From Syntrophaceae bacterium UBA2192 (GTDB lineage: Bacteria > Desulfobacterota > Syntrophia > Syntrophales > UBA2192), in contig DCVI01000173.1 in NCBI GenBank assembly GCA_002327315.1, positions 10,971 to 57,684 on the forward strand: a stretch of DNA of 46,714 nt. Direction: 5' to 3'. Position 1 is the stretch's first letter. The number at the start of each line of letters is the position of its first letter. Shown here piece by piece: positions 14,700-22,566 of this stretch. The position numbers were made by a program, and so were the translations under genes. Below the pieces are notes generated by a model, which saw only the letters and a list, made by a program, of their open reading frames with translations, was not told the origin of the DNA and did no database searches.

Positions 14700-16769
14700 A
14701 TGGCTGAAGCGGTACAGAGAGCACAGGCCCCGCCTCACTGGGCAGCGAACCCGGCAATGCTCATGGGCATCGGGGTCATCGGCGTCCTCATGGTCATGGT
14801 GATCCCGCTGCCGGCGCTGATCATCGACCTGCTGCTGTCGCTGAGCATCACGCTTTCCATCGTGATCCTGCTCATGTCCATGTTCGTCATGAAGCCGCTC
14901 GAATTCTCCGTCTTTCCCTCCGTCCTTCTGACGGTGACCCTTTTCCGTCTTTCGCTCAACGTGGCCTCGTCACGGCTCATCCTGCTCCACGGAAACGAGG
15001 GCACCGGTGCTGCCGGCCAGGTCATCAAGGCATTCGGGACCTTTGTCGTGGGGGGAAACTACGTGGTGGGGCTCATCGTCTTCGCGGTGCTCACCCTGAT
15101 CAACTTCGTCGTCATCACCAAAGGCGCCACCCGCATCGCCGAGGTGGCGGCCCGATTCACCCTCGACGCCATGCCGGGCAAGCAGATGAGCATCGACGCG
15201 GACCTCAATACCGGGCTCATCTCCGAGGCCGATGCCCGGCGCCGACGCAGCGAGATAGAACGGGAAGCCGATTTCTACGGCGCCATGGACGGTGCCAGCA
15301 AATTCGTGCGCGGCGATGCCGTTGCCGGGATCGTCATCATCTTCATCAATGTCGTCGGCGGCCTCATCGTCGGCGTGCTGCAGCAGGGCATGGACATCAC
15401 GGATGCGGCCCGCAACTACACGCTGCTCACCATCGGCGACGGGCTCGTGACGCAGGTGCCGGCCCTGATCATCTCCACGGCCGCCGGCATGCTCGTGACG
15501 CGCTCCACCTCATCGTCCAATTTCGGGCAGGACATCTCGGATCAGCTCTTCGCGCAGCCGAAGATCATCGGCACGGCCGCCGCCATCCTCTTCATCTTTG
15601 CGCTGATCCCCGGGATGCCCAAGTTTTCTTTTTTCGTTATCGCCGCAGGGGCCGGTTTCCTGGCCTTCAGGCTCATGAAGGCGGCTGTGCCCGCCGAGGA
15701 AGCCCTGGAAGAGGAGGTACAGCCGCCCGCGCCCATCGAGACGGTGGACTCGCTGCTGCCGCTCGATCTGCTGGAGGTCGAGGTGGGCTACGGCCTCATC
15801 GGCCTTGTCGACATGGCCCAGGGGGGCGAATTGCTTCAGCGCATCAAGTCGCTGCGCAGGCAGCTGGCCCTGGAGATGGGATTTGTCATCCCGGCCATCC
15901 ACATCCGGGACAACCTCCAGCTCAAGCCGAACCAGTATTCCGTCATCCTGAAGGGTGTGGAGATCTCCCGCGGTGAGCTGATGCCCGGGCACTGGCTGGC
16001 GCTCACATCGGACAAGACTCCCAAGGTCAAGGGCATCGAAACGAAAGAGCCCGCCTTCGGATTGCCGGCCGTGTGGATCTCGGAGAGGGAAAAGGAAAGC
16101 GTCCAGGCCCGCGGGGTGGTCGTCGTGGACCCCGCCACGGTGGCGACGACGCATCTGACGGAGCTCATCAAGAGCCATTCCGACGAGCTGCTGGGACGGC
16201 AGGAGGTCCAGTCGCTCATCGACAATCTCGGGAAGACCTACCCCAGGGTGGTCGAGGAACTGGTCCCGAAGGTGGTCTCCGCCGGGACGATCCACCGCGT
16301 GCTGCAGCGGCTGCTTCGCGAGCGGATCTCCATCCGCGACCTGCTGACGGTGCTGGAGACGCTGGCCGATTACGCGCCGCTCACGAAGAACATCGACATC
16401 CTGACGGGCTACGTGCGCCAGGCCCTGGCCCGGACCATCACGAAGCAGTACCGGGATAGCGATGGCAACATCACCGTGGTGATGCTTTCGCCGGAGATCG
16501 AGGAAAAGATCAGCCACTCCGTCCAGCACACGGATTTCGAATCCTACCTCACGGTGGACCCGAACTGGGTGCAGAAGATCGTCCGCAGCGTCCAGAAGTA
16601 CATCGGCACCTTCACCTCGCGGGGCCTGCAGCCCATCGTGCTGTGCTCCCCGGGTGCCCGGATTCATTTCCGGAAGGTCTTGGAGAAGTTTTTCCCGAAC
16701 ATCATCGTGCTCTCCCACAACGAGATCACGCACGATGTGAACATCAAATCATTGGGAATCGTGGAGTAG
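14700..16769 (+). CDS. flhA: Flagellar export-gate protein FlhA
   Basis: FlhA forms the nonameric export ring that receives chaperone-substrate complexes and couples export to proton flow. The 689 residues contain eight predicted membrane helices in the first 330. The conserved FHIPEP-family stretch between them includes INFVVITKGATRIAEVAARF and DAMPGKQMSIDADLNTG. The large cytoplasmic domain (about 350-689) contains MGFVIPAIHIRDN and RTITKQYRDSDG. flhF starts four bases after the stop. Confidence 0.98.
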   Translation: MAEAVQRAQAPPHWAANPAMLMGIGVIGVLMVMVIPLPALIIDLLLSLSITLSIVILLMSMFVMKPLEFSVFPSVLLTVTLFRLSLNVASSRLILLHGNEGTGAAGQVIKAFGTFVVGGNYVVGLIVFAVLTLINFVVITKGATRIAEVAARFTLDAMPGKQMSIDADLNTGLISEADARRRRSEIEREADFYGAMDGASKFVRGDAVAGIVIIFINVVGGLIVGVLQQGMDITDAARNYTLLTIGDGLVTQVPALIISTAAGMLVTRSTSSSNFGQDISDQLFAQPKIIGTAAAILFIFALIPGMPKFSFFVIAAGAGFLAFRLMKAAVPAEEALEEEVQPPAPIETVDSLLPLDLLEVEVGYGLIGLVDMAQGGELLQRIKSLRRQLALEMGFVIPAIHIRDNLQLKPNQYSVILKGVEISRGELMPGHWLALTSDKTPKVKGIETKEPAFGLPAVWISEREKESVQARGVVVVDPATVATTHLTELIKSHSDELLGRQEVQSLIDNLGKTYPRVVEELVPKVVSAGTIHRVLQRLLRERISIRDLLTVLETLADYAPLTKNIDILTGYVRQALARTITKQYRDSDGNITVVMLSPEIEEKISHSVQHTDFESYLTVDPNWVQKIVRSVQKYIGTFTSRGLQPIVLCSPGARIHFRKVLEKFFPNIIVLSHNEITHDVNIKSLGIVE

Positions 16770-16773
16770 AGCC

Positions 16774-17937
16774 GTGCAGATCAAGCGTTTCGAAGCCGCC
16801 AGCACCCAGGAAGCCCTGTTGAAGATCAAGAGCGAGCTTGGTTCCGATGCCGTGGTGCTCTCAACGCGAAAACTCAGAAGCGGGCGGGTACCGCTTTTCG
16901 AGGTGACCGCCGCCGTGGATGAGCGACCGGAAGGACAGCGCGTCAAGCCGCTCTCCCTGCCTGCCGAGGCTGCCCAGGCAGCGCCGGCGACGGAAGAGAC
17001 CCTGGCTTCCACGCTTCGCCGCGATGTGGAGGAGATCAAGACGCTGCTCGCCGAGACGGCCAAGCGCCCGTTCCCCTACGGGGAGTTCCTGGAGATGAAG
17101 GAGATGCTGGACACCTTCTTCGACACCATGGGCTTCCAGCGCAAGGAGAAACTCTCCGGGGCGCTCTTGAAGATCTATCGTCAGATGGTTTCCATCGGCG
17201 TGTCGCGCTCGAGGGCCTTCCTGCTGGTCAGCACGCTGAACCGCAATCTCCCGACCGGGGATCTGCAGGACGAGGAAGGTCTGTGCCGGGTCGCCGAAAA
17301 GCTGCTGGCCCGGTCCATTGGCCTGTCTTACCGGACCGCGGAGCGCAAACGGATCTGCGCCTTCGTGGGCCCCACGGGCGCGGGAAAGACGACGACGCTG
17401 GCGAAAATCGCCGCCCGTTCGGCCCTCGAGGAAAAACTGAAGGTGGGGCTCATCACGACGGATACCTACCGCATTGCAGCGGTGGAGCAGCTCAAGACCT
17501 ACGCCCGCATCATGGAGATCCCCATCGAGGTGGTCTCCGACAAGACAGCCTTCAGGCGGGCCCTGGCGAAACTGTCGGATCGGGATCTCGTTCTGGTGGA
17601 CACGCCCGGCAAGAGCAACGTGGAGCCCGGTTACATCGAAAAGCTTCGGGACCTCTTCCACCTCGAGAACCCCGTGGAGACCAATCTGTTGCTGCCCCTG
17701 ACATCGAGCCAGGACAACCTTGCCGAGAACCTGGCGCGATTCAAACCCGTCGGCTACCAGTCGATCATCTTCACCAAGCTCGACGAGAGCCGCCATTTCG
17801 GCATGATCTACAACGTGATCGATCAGGAGCGCAAACCCGTTTCCTATGTGACCAATGGCCAGAACGTTCCCCAGGACATCGAGAAAATCGACGCGGGCCG
17901 GCTGGCGAAGATCATCATGACCCGGACCCTGCACTGA
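16774..17937 (+). CDS. flhF: Flagellar SRP-type GTPase FlhF
   Basis: FlhF is the GTPase that sets the polar site and number of flagella together with FlhG. The start is GTG, four bases after flhA, with GGAGTAG inside the end of flhA as ribosome site. Of 387 residues, the N-terminal part (MQIKRFEAASTQEALLKIKS) is the basic B-domain type. The NG domain has the P-loop GPTGAGKT at 199-206, DTYRIAAVEQLKTYA, a G3 segment VLVDTPGKS (where DTAG/DTPG is normal), and FTKLDES. The pair with flhG suggests polar flagellation. Confidence 0.96.
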   Translation: MQIKRFEAASTQEALLKIKSELGSDAVVLSTRKLRSGRVPLFEVTAAVDERPEGQRVKPLSLPAEAAQAAPATEETLASTLRRDVEEIKTLLAETAKRPFPYGEFLEMKEMLDTFFDTMGFQRKEKLSGALLKIYRQMVSIGVSRSRAFLLVSTLNRNLPTGDLQDEEGLCRVAEKLLARSIGLSYRTAERKRICAFVGPTGAGKTTTLAKIAARSALEEKLKVGLITTDTYRIAAVEQLKTYARIMEIPIEVVSDKTAFRRALAKLSDRDLVLVDTPGKSNVEPGYIEKLRDLFHLENPVETNLLLPLTSSQDNLAENLARFKPVGYQSIIFTKLDESRHFGMIYNVIDQERKPVSYVTNGQNVPQDIEKIDAGRLAKIIMTRTLH

Positions 17938-17947
17938 AAAGACGGAA

Positions 17948-17971
17948 GGTAAGATGGTAAGAGGGTAAGAA
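17948..17971 (+). repeat. Period-8 repeat (GGTAAGA-N)x3
   Basis: Three 8-mers (GGTAAGAT, GGTAAGAG, GGTAAGAA) are present. An oppositely oriented array at 18054-18077 lets the flhF-flhG spacer fold back on itself. Confidence 0.7.
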
Positions 17972-18053
17972 ACAGGAAACGACAGGGAATGAAGGGTTGA
18001 AGGCCTCGAAAAAAAGGATGATGAACGCTATGGCGCCGACTCATCCAACTTTC

Positions 18054-18077
18054 TGACCCTCTCACCTTCTTACCTTC
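18054..18077 (-). repeat. Inverted partner of the GGTAAGA array
   Basis: On the plus strand the units are TGACCCTC, TCACCTTC, TTACCTTC. The complement is GAAGGTAA, GAAGGTGA, GAGGGTCA, the same family as 17948-17971. Confidence 0.65.
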
Positions 18078-18140
18078 TCGATGGAGGCCGAAAGGCCGAC
18101 AGCGGCAGAGTACAAGTTATCAACCGGAGGTTATTTTCCC

Positions 18141-19055
18141 TTGGATCAGGCTTCAATGCTCAGGCGAATGAAAAAAGCCTCGGAAGAACAAAGCGGATCG
18201 AAAACGCCCCTCCAGGAAAGCGCTTCGGCGGCCCGGATGGCCCAGAGGCCCATCCGTGTGATTGCCATCACGAGCGGCAAAGGCGGCGTGGGCAAGACCA
18301 ACATCGCCACCAACCTGGCCTGGCATCTCTCGCAGATGAATAAAAAGACCCTCATCCTCGATGCCGACATGGGCCTGGCCAACATCGACGTGATCCTGGG
18401 GCTCGCCCCGAAGTACAACCTCTCCCATGTCCTGAGCGGGGAGAAGGCGCTGGCCGACGTGATCCTCGAAGGGCCCGGCGGCATGCAGATCCTCCCGGCC
18501 AGCTCGGGAATCCAGGAAATGGCGGAGCTTTCGAAGGGGGAGAAGCTGGCCCTGATCGATGAGCTGGGGGGGCTTGGCGGGGAGTTTGACTTCCTGCTCA
18601 TCGACACGGCGGCGGGCATCGCCGGCAATGTCATCTACTTCAACGTAGCCGCCCGGGAGATCGTCGTCGTCGTCTCCCCGGAGCCCACGTCCATCACGGA
18701 CGCCTATGCGCTCATCAAGATCCTTTACAGCAGCTACGGGGAAAAGCGCTTCATGCTTCTTGCCAACAGGGTCAGGAATTCAAGCGAGGCCCGGGAGGTG
18801 TTCGAAAAAGTGAGCAATGCCACCTCCCATTTCCTCAACCTCACCATCGAATATCTGGGTTACGTCCTCGATGACACCCGGGTGACCGAGGCGGTGAGGC
18901 AGCAGAAGGCCCTGGCGGAGATCTACCCCGATTCCAGGGCAAACAAGTGCCTGCAGTCGATCGCCCGCAAGCTCTGCAGGATCCAGCCCGAGTTCTGCGA
19001 GTCGGGCAGCCTGAAGTTCTTCTGGAAATCGATCGTCGATAAAGGACGCGGATAA
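18141..19055 (+). CDS. flhG: Flagellar number regulator FlhG (MinD-like ATPase)
   Basis: FlhG is a ParA/MinD-family ATPase that limits flagellar number and stimulates FlhF. I propose a TTG start at 18141, ten bases after a GGAGG site. The protein (304 residues) then begins with DQASMLRRM, the DQAxxLR helix that activates the FlhF GTPase. An in-frame ATG at 18081 would add 20 residues but has no ribosome site and abuts a repeat array. The deviant Walker A motif SGKGGVGKT is at about 45-53, LILDADMGLANIDVILGL follows, and FLLIDTAAGI is present. The C-terminus is amphipathic, as expected for membrane binding. Confidence 0.93.
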   Translation: MDQASMLRRMKKASEEQSGSKTPLQESASAARMAQRPIRVIAITSGKGGVGKTNIATNLAWHLSQMNKKTLILDADMGLANIDVILGLAPKYNLSHVLSGEKALADVILEGPGGMQILPASSGIQEMAELSKGEKLALIDELGGLGGEFDFLLIDTAAGIAGNVIYFNVAAREIVVVVSPEPTSITDAYALIKILYSSYGEKRFMLLANRVRNSSEAREVFEKVSNATSHFLNLTIEYLGYVLDDTRVTEAVRQQKALAEIYPDSRANKCLQSIARKLCRIQPEFCESGSLKFFWKSIVDKGRG

Positions 19056-19063
19056 GGGACGAC

Positions 19064-19774
19064 GTGAACAGGAAAGAACGGGACAAGCTGATTCTGAAAT
19101 ACGCTCCGCTCGTCAAGAGCATTGTCGACAGGATCGCCTGCAAGGTACCGGGGCATGTGGCCGAGCGGAATGACCTCGTCAACGTGGGAGTCATCGGCCT
19201 GATCTCCGCCCTGGAGAAATTCGACAAGTCGCGCAACGTGCAGTTCGAGACCTACGCACGCTTCCGAATCCGCGGGGCGGTCCTCGACGAGTTGCGGGCG
19301 AGGGACTGGCAGCCGCGATCGGCGCGTAACAAAGACGCCAGGATCGAGAAGGCGATGCGGGCCCTTCAGAAGCAGCTGGGACGGCCACCGGACGAGATGG
19401 AAGTGGCCGAGTTTCTCGATCTGCCCCTCGAGGACTACTATCAGCTCCTCGACGAGGCCTCGGGGGTGTCGCTTCTCTCGAGCGAGGATCTGCCGCCCGA
19501 CTACTGTGAGAAGTACGCCACCTATGACGTGCTGGAGAAGATGGACCAGGGCTCTCCCCTGTCGATCCTGGCCCGGGGCGAGGTGAAGAAGATCCTCAAG
19601 GACGCAATCGAGGCGCTTCCCGACAAGGAAAAGCTGGTGCTGTCGCTCTACTACTATGAAGAGCTCACCATGAAGGAGATCGGCTGCGTTCTCAGCCTCA
19701 CCGAATCGCGGGTCTGCCAGCTCCACTCCCAGGCCGTGCTGCGGCTGCGGGGCAGGGTGAAGGACCTGAGTTAA
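19064..19774 (+). CDS. fliA: Flagellar sigma factor FliA (sigma-28)
   Basis: This sigma factor drives late flagellar genes and is held inactive by FlgM until hook completion. The start is GTG at 19064, eight bases after flhG. The 236 residues contain region 2 (LVNVGVIGLISALEKFDKSR...FETYARFRIRGAVLDELR), region 3 and region 4, with LSLYYYEELTMKEIGCVL and TESRVCQLHSQAVLRLR as the -35-binding helix-turn-helix. Candidate targets in this window are the sigma-28-like sites upstream of flgM and flagellin. Confidence 0.97.
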   Translation: MNRKERDKLILKYAPLVKSIVDRIACKVPGHVAERNDLVNVGVIGLISALEKFDKSRNVQFETYARFRIRGAVLDELRARDWQPRSARNKDARIEKAMRALQKQLGRPPDEMEVAEFLDLPLEDYYQLLDEASGVSLLSSEDLPPDYCEKYATYDVLEKMDQGSPLSILARGEVKKILKDAIEALPDKEKLVLSLYYYEELTMKEIGCVLSLTESRVCQLHSQAVLRLRGRVKDLS

Positions 19775-19786
19775 GCAGGCATAGCC

Positions 19787-20428
19787 ATGGCAAGACGCGT
19801 TGATCTCGATCTTCTGGAACAGGACGCCTCAGTGGCCCCCCCGCAGGACGCGCCCCCCGCGTCCGGCCCGGAGCCTGGACAGGCGCCCGAGGTTCGGGCA
19901 TCGCTGCGTTTCCGGTTCCGCAATATTCTGCAGAACACCCTGGCCCGGTTCAAGCGCCCCGACGTTGCCTTCAACTGGAAATCCCTTCTGAGATGGAAGG
20001 TGCTGGTGCCCGCCGGGGCCGCTGTTGCCCTCCTTGTGAGCGCCTCCGCCGTCTACGTTCTTACCCAGAAGCAGGAAGCGGCACGTCTGGCCGCCGAGCA
20101 GAAGAGTCTGGCCGCCTCCACGGTCCCGGTGGTCCGCGAGGCCGTCTTCGCCGATTTCAGCATCGACCTCAAAGACGCCCAGGGCCGATACCGGTTCCTG
20201 CTGTGCGACGTCACCATCGAGTTCCAGTCGGAGGTGACCCTGACGGATGATCGGAAGGTGGAGATCCGGAAGATCATTTACATGTCGGCCAAGAAGAAAG
20301 GCACTGAACTGATCCGGGTCTCCGATTCCGGCGAGAGGTTCAAGAAGGAGATGCGCAGCGAACTCCGGGATCTCCTGGGTGAAGGTGCGCTGAAGGACAT
20401 TTACATCACCCGGTATGTGCTGATATAA
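19787..20428 (+). CDS. Second FliL-like single-span membrane protein
   Basis: This 213-residue protein has a long Pro/Ala-rich cytoplasmic head, one membrane segment at about 70-90 (VLVPAGAAVALLVSASAVYVL) and a periplasmic domain. That domain follows the FliL pattern: FADFSIDLKDAQGRYRFLLC at the front and LLGEGALKDIYITRYVLI at the very end, matching FliL's terminal V-Y-F-T-x-F-V. Overall similarity to the FliL at 8337 is low. It follows fliA by 12 bp, so it is probably in the same operon. It may be a second stator-associated ring protein. The FliL-like call rests on architecture and the end motif. Confidence 0.65.
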   Translation: MARRVDLDLLEQDASVAPPQDAPPASGPEPGQAPEVRASLRFRFRNILQNTLARFKRPDVAFNWKSLLRWKVLVPAGAAVALLVSASAVYVLTQKQEAARLAAEQKSLAASTVPVVREAVFADFSIDLKDAQGRYRFLLCDVTIEFQSEVTLTDDRKVEIRKIIYMSAKKKGTELIRVSDSGERFKKEMRSELRDLLGEGALKDIYITRYVLI

Positions 20429-20437
20429 GAAAAAGGG

Positions 20438-20465
20438 CATCCGGATTCGGGATTCAGGCATCCGG
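20438..20465 (+). repeat. Period-7 repeat array, NWTCSGG class
   Basis: Four 7-mers (CATCCGG, ATTCGGG, ATTCAGG, CATCCGG) lie between the FliL-like gene and the next gene. Confidence 0.7.
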
Positions 20466-20482
20466 ACATGAAGGAATAATAA

Positions 20483-20824
20483 ATGAAACGACTCAAAATC
20501 ACAGGTTTTGTTCTCATGCTGATCGCGTTCAGTTGTACATGGGTCTATGCCCTCACGACCGAGGAGGTCATCAAGCTCAAGAAGGCGGGCGTGAGCGATG
20601 AGACCATACGGACCATGATCGAGCAGGAAAAGGCCGCGGCGGAGCGAAACCCTTCCGACCGGATGGGCGTCAGGGAGGTCAAGGATGCCGAGGGAAACAC
20701 GTCGGTAGTCTATTCCACCGGTGCCCCCTCGGCCCCCACGCAAGGCGGCTCGGAGCAGGAAAAGGTTGAGAAGGCATGGAAAATGCTTCAGAATCAAAAT
20801 ATGATCATCGACAACCGGCGATAG
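20483..20824 (+). CDS. Small exported protein of unknown function
   Basis: The 113 residues start with a clear signal peptide (MKRLKITGFVLMLIAFSCTWVYA). A short helical motif follows, LTTEEVIKLKKAGVSDETI, then a charged and low-complexity tail. The T-x-E-E-V-I-x-L-x-K-A-G-V-S-D-E-x-I pattern recurs in small secreted bacterial proteins, but I cannot name a function. The location inside the flagellar operon suggests a periplasmic flagellar accessory role. A period-8 repeat follows it. Confidence 0.65.
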   Translation: MKRLKITGFVLMLIAFSCTWVYALTTEEVIKLKKAGVSDETIRTMIEQEKAAAERNPSDRMGVREVKDAEGNTSVVYSTGAPSAPTQGGSEQEKVEKAWKMLQNQNMIIDNRR

Positions 20825-20831
20825 AAGAAGA

Positions 20832-20863
20832 GGGTAAGAAGGGTAGAAGGTAAGAGGGTTGGA
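20832..20863 (+). repeat. Period-8 repeat (GGGTAAGA class)
   Basis: Three to four 8-mers (GGGTAAGA, AGGGTAGA, AGGTAAGA, GGGTTGGA) belong to the same class as 17948-17971. Confidence 0.5.
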
Positions 20864-20923
20864 GAAAATCACGGGTCTTTAGAAAGCTTCGGAGAGGACC
20901 GGAAGAAAGCGGAGAAAGAGGAT

Positions 20924-21748
20924 ATGATCAAGCCCAAGGAAGTGAAGGAAACGAGGGAAGCGGACGTTTTCCGGTTCCTGGAGCGGGAATTCGAAGGCAC
21001 GTTCATCGAGGAACTCATCCCGGGGATCCTGCACAACTTCGCCAATCCCCTCAACGGGATCATCGGTCGCACCAGGCTCCTGCAGCGGCGTCTCGAGGAG
21101 GCGATCCGCAAGACCCGCGAGGCATTCCCGGAGGCGGAACGCATCCTTTCGGAGGACCACGCGAAGCTGCTCAAGGACATCGATCTCATCACCCACGAGT
21201 CGGACCGGCTCTTCGACCTCTTTAAACACGTCTCGGGGAAGTTCTACGCCATCGGCGACCGCAACATACAGCAGGTCAACATCTCGGAACTCGTGGAGAA
21301 CGAGATCCGGTTTTTCGATTTCTACCTCGATTTCAAGCACAATGTGAAGAAGATCATGGATCTCGACGGGGACCTGCACGACGTGAGCGGCTCCCCCGCC
21401 GACTACTCCATGTTCATCTCCACGTGGGTGCGCTACGCGATGGAGGCCATGAGGGAGAGTCCCGTAAAGGAGTTCTTCGTCTCCACGACACGCCGCAACG
21501 GCCACGTCATCCTCAAGTTTCAGGACACGGGCAGCCCGCTGCCGATTGAACTGAAAGAAGCGATCCTGAAAGGACGTCCGGGACAGGGATTGAAGGACGA
21601 GAGGGCCTCGAGGCTTCTGCTGGCGATATCTCTCGTCCGCAAGTACGACGTGACCTTTGAGATCGGCCACGAGGCGGGGATCAATATTTTCTCCGTCGAA
21701 ATTCCCTGTAAGTCGGTGGGAATGCGTAAGAAGGCGGTGCGGAGATAA
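20924..21748 (+). CDS. Degenerate histidine-kinase-like protein (DHp plus pseudo-ATPase domain)
   Basis: This 274-residue cytoplasmic protein has an H-box at His37 in ILHNFANPLNGIIG, a good DHp signature, and a four-helix dimerisation region to about residue 115. The C-terminal half aligns with an HATPase domain but has lost key ATP-binding residues. The N-box Asn is Tyr171 (VRYAMEAM in place of xxNAxxA). The G1 box reads DTGSPLP (Asp201 kept, GxG lost). The G2 glycines are replaced (RLLLAIS). It has no sensor or receiver domain. It may be a phosphotransfer protein of the Spo0B/ChpT type or a non-catalytic scaffold. It lies in the accessory part of the fliA operon. Confidence 0.7.
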   Translation: MIKPKEVKETREADVFRFLEREFEGTFIEELIPGILHNFANPLNGIIGRTRLLQRRLEEAIRKTREAFPEAERILSEDHAKLLKDIDLITHESDRLFDLFKHVSGKFYAIGDRNIQQVNISELVENEIRFFDFYLDFKHNVKKIMDLDGDLHDVSGSPADYSMFISTWVRYAMEAMRESPVKEFFVSTTRRNGHVILKFQDTGSPLPIELKEAILKGRPGQGLKDERASRLLLAISLVRKYDVTFEIGHEAGINIFSVEIPCKSVGMRKKAVRR

Positions 21749-21752
21749 AAAA

Positions 21753-21787
21753 GGCTACAGGCTACAGGCTACAGGCTAAAGGCTAAA
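21753..21787 (+). repeat. Period-7 repeat array (GGCTACA)x3 (GGCTAAA)x2
   Basis: Five exact-phase heptamers are present, and the array switches variant midway. It begins four bases after the preceding stop codon. Confidence 0.85.
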
Positions 21788-21860
21788 GGCAGAAATCAAC
21801 CCGATACGGGAAACGAAGAGCAGGAAACAAGTTTCACCGGCTCATTAACATAAAAAGCAC

Positions 21861-21983
21861 GGCGTAATTAAAGATTACGGCCTGATCCGTCGATTGCATG
21901 AGCAGGGACTCCGGAAGAACCCTTCTGAAGGCCCCGATTGCTGCTGCCCAAGGGTAAACCGTCCCGGAGGAGGCGATCCGGTC
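21861..21983 (+). promoter_or_regulatory. Candidate structured mRNA leader with alternative stems
   Basis: The region upstream of the 106-residue gene at 21984 contains hairpin CGTAAT/ATTACG. Two mutually exclusive pairings follow: GGGAC (21905-21909) with GTCCC (21961-21965), and CTCCGG (21909-21914) with CCGGAG (21964-21969). The second pairing would bury the GGAGGAGG ribosome site (21966-21973). I do not recognise a known riboswitch family. Confidence 0.35.
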
Positions 21984-22304
21984 ATGTTGAGGGCGGTCGA
22001 TGTACAGCAAGTCCTGTTGCAGACGACGTCGGTGGAGCGAATCCAGCAGACGCAGCAGCAGCAGTCCGACCTCCAGCAGCGCTACATTGCCATGCACTCA
22101 ATCGAGGAGAAGAAAATCCTCAAGGAGAAGGTCAAGGAATCGGATGAGACCGATAAGGCCCGGATCCAGCGCGAGGAGGAACGGGAGCGGAAGCGCAAGA
22201 TGGTCCGGGATCCTCAGAAGGCGGAGCAAAGGCAGTTGCTGACTCCCGAGGAGGACGAACCTCCGGAGGAGGGGATGGGGGGCAGGATCAACATCCGCGT
22301 CTGA
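21984..22304 (+). CDS. Small Gln/Glu-rich coiled-coil protein
   Basis: I chose the ATG at 21984 (MLRAVDVQQV, 106 residues) because it follows a strong GGAGGAGG site. The frame upstream of it is Cys/Pro-rich and unlikely to be translated. Residues about 5-35 are Gln-rich (VERIQQTQQQQSDLQQRY), then a highly charged helix follows, ending in an acidic PEEDEPPEEG segment. There is no membrane segment or signal. Similar small Gln-rich proteins sit in other deltaproteobacterial flagellar clusters. The function is unknown. Confidence 0.65.
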   Translation: MLRAVDVQQVLLQTTSVERIQQTQQQQSDLQQRYIAMHSIEEKKILKEKVKESDETDKARIQREEERERKRKMVRDPQKAEQRQLLTPEEDEPPEEGMGGRINIRV

Positions 22305-22372
22305 CGAGGCTGTTGACCGGGGGCGCATCCCGCAGGAGGCCTTGAGTTTGTCTTCAGGCATCAAGACTGCGA

Positions 22373-22412
22373 AGATCGGAAGAGCAGAAGTGAGGAAGAG
22401 CGGATAAGAGAA
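22373..22412 (+). repeat. Period-8 repeat array
   Basis: The units are AGATCGGA, AGAGCAGA, AGTGAGGA, AGAGCGGA, TAAGAGAA. They closely match the array after fliI (1284-1335), and an inverted partner lies at 22437-22468. Confidence 0.65.
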
Positions 22413-22436
22413 AGAACAATCCTCTATCCAGTCCGA

Positions 22437-22468
22437 GCTTCATGACTTCATAGCTTCCTAACTTCTAT
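22437..22468 (-). repeat. Inverted period-8 repeat array
   Basis: On the plus strand the units are GCTTCATG, ACTTCATA, GCTTCCTA, ACTTCTAT. The complement carries the same GAAG every eight bases as the array at 22373-22412. Confidence 0.65.
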
Positions 22469-22566
22469 CTTTTCAAGGCGCCTTGCATCCGGTCATTTTT
22501 GAACAGCCTGGAAGCAATCAGACTTACAACCGTCGTCTCAGCGCTTCCTCAAATCTGCAGCGGTGC

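Noticed and set aside
21836..21983. Known riboswitch (for example cyclic-di-GMP type) in the leader at 21836-21983
   Set aside because: The conserved cores I know for GEMM-type, cobalamin and SAM-type switches are not present. It is kept only as an unclassified structured leader.
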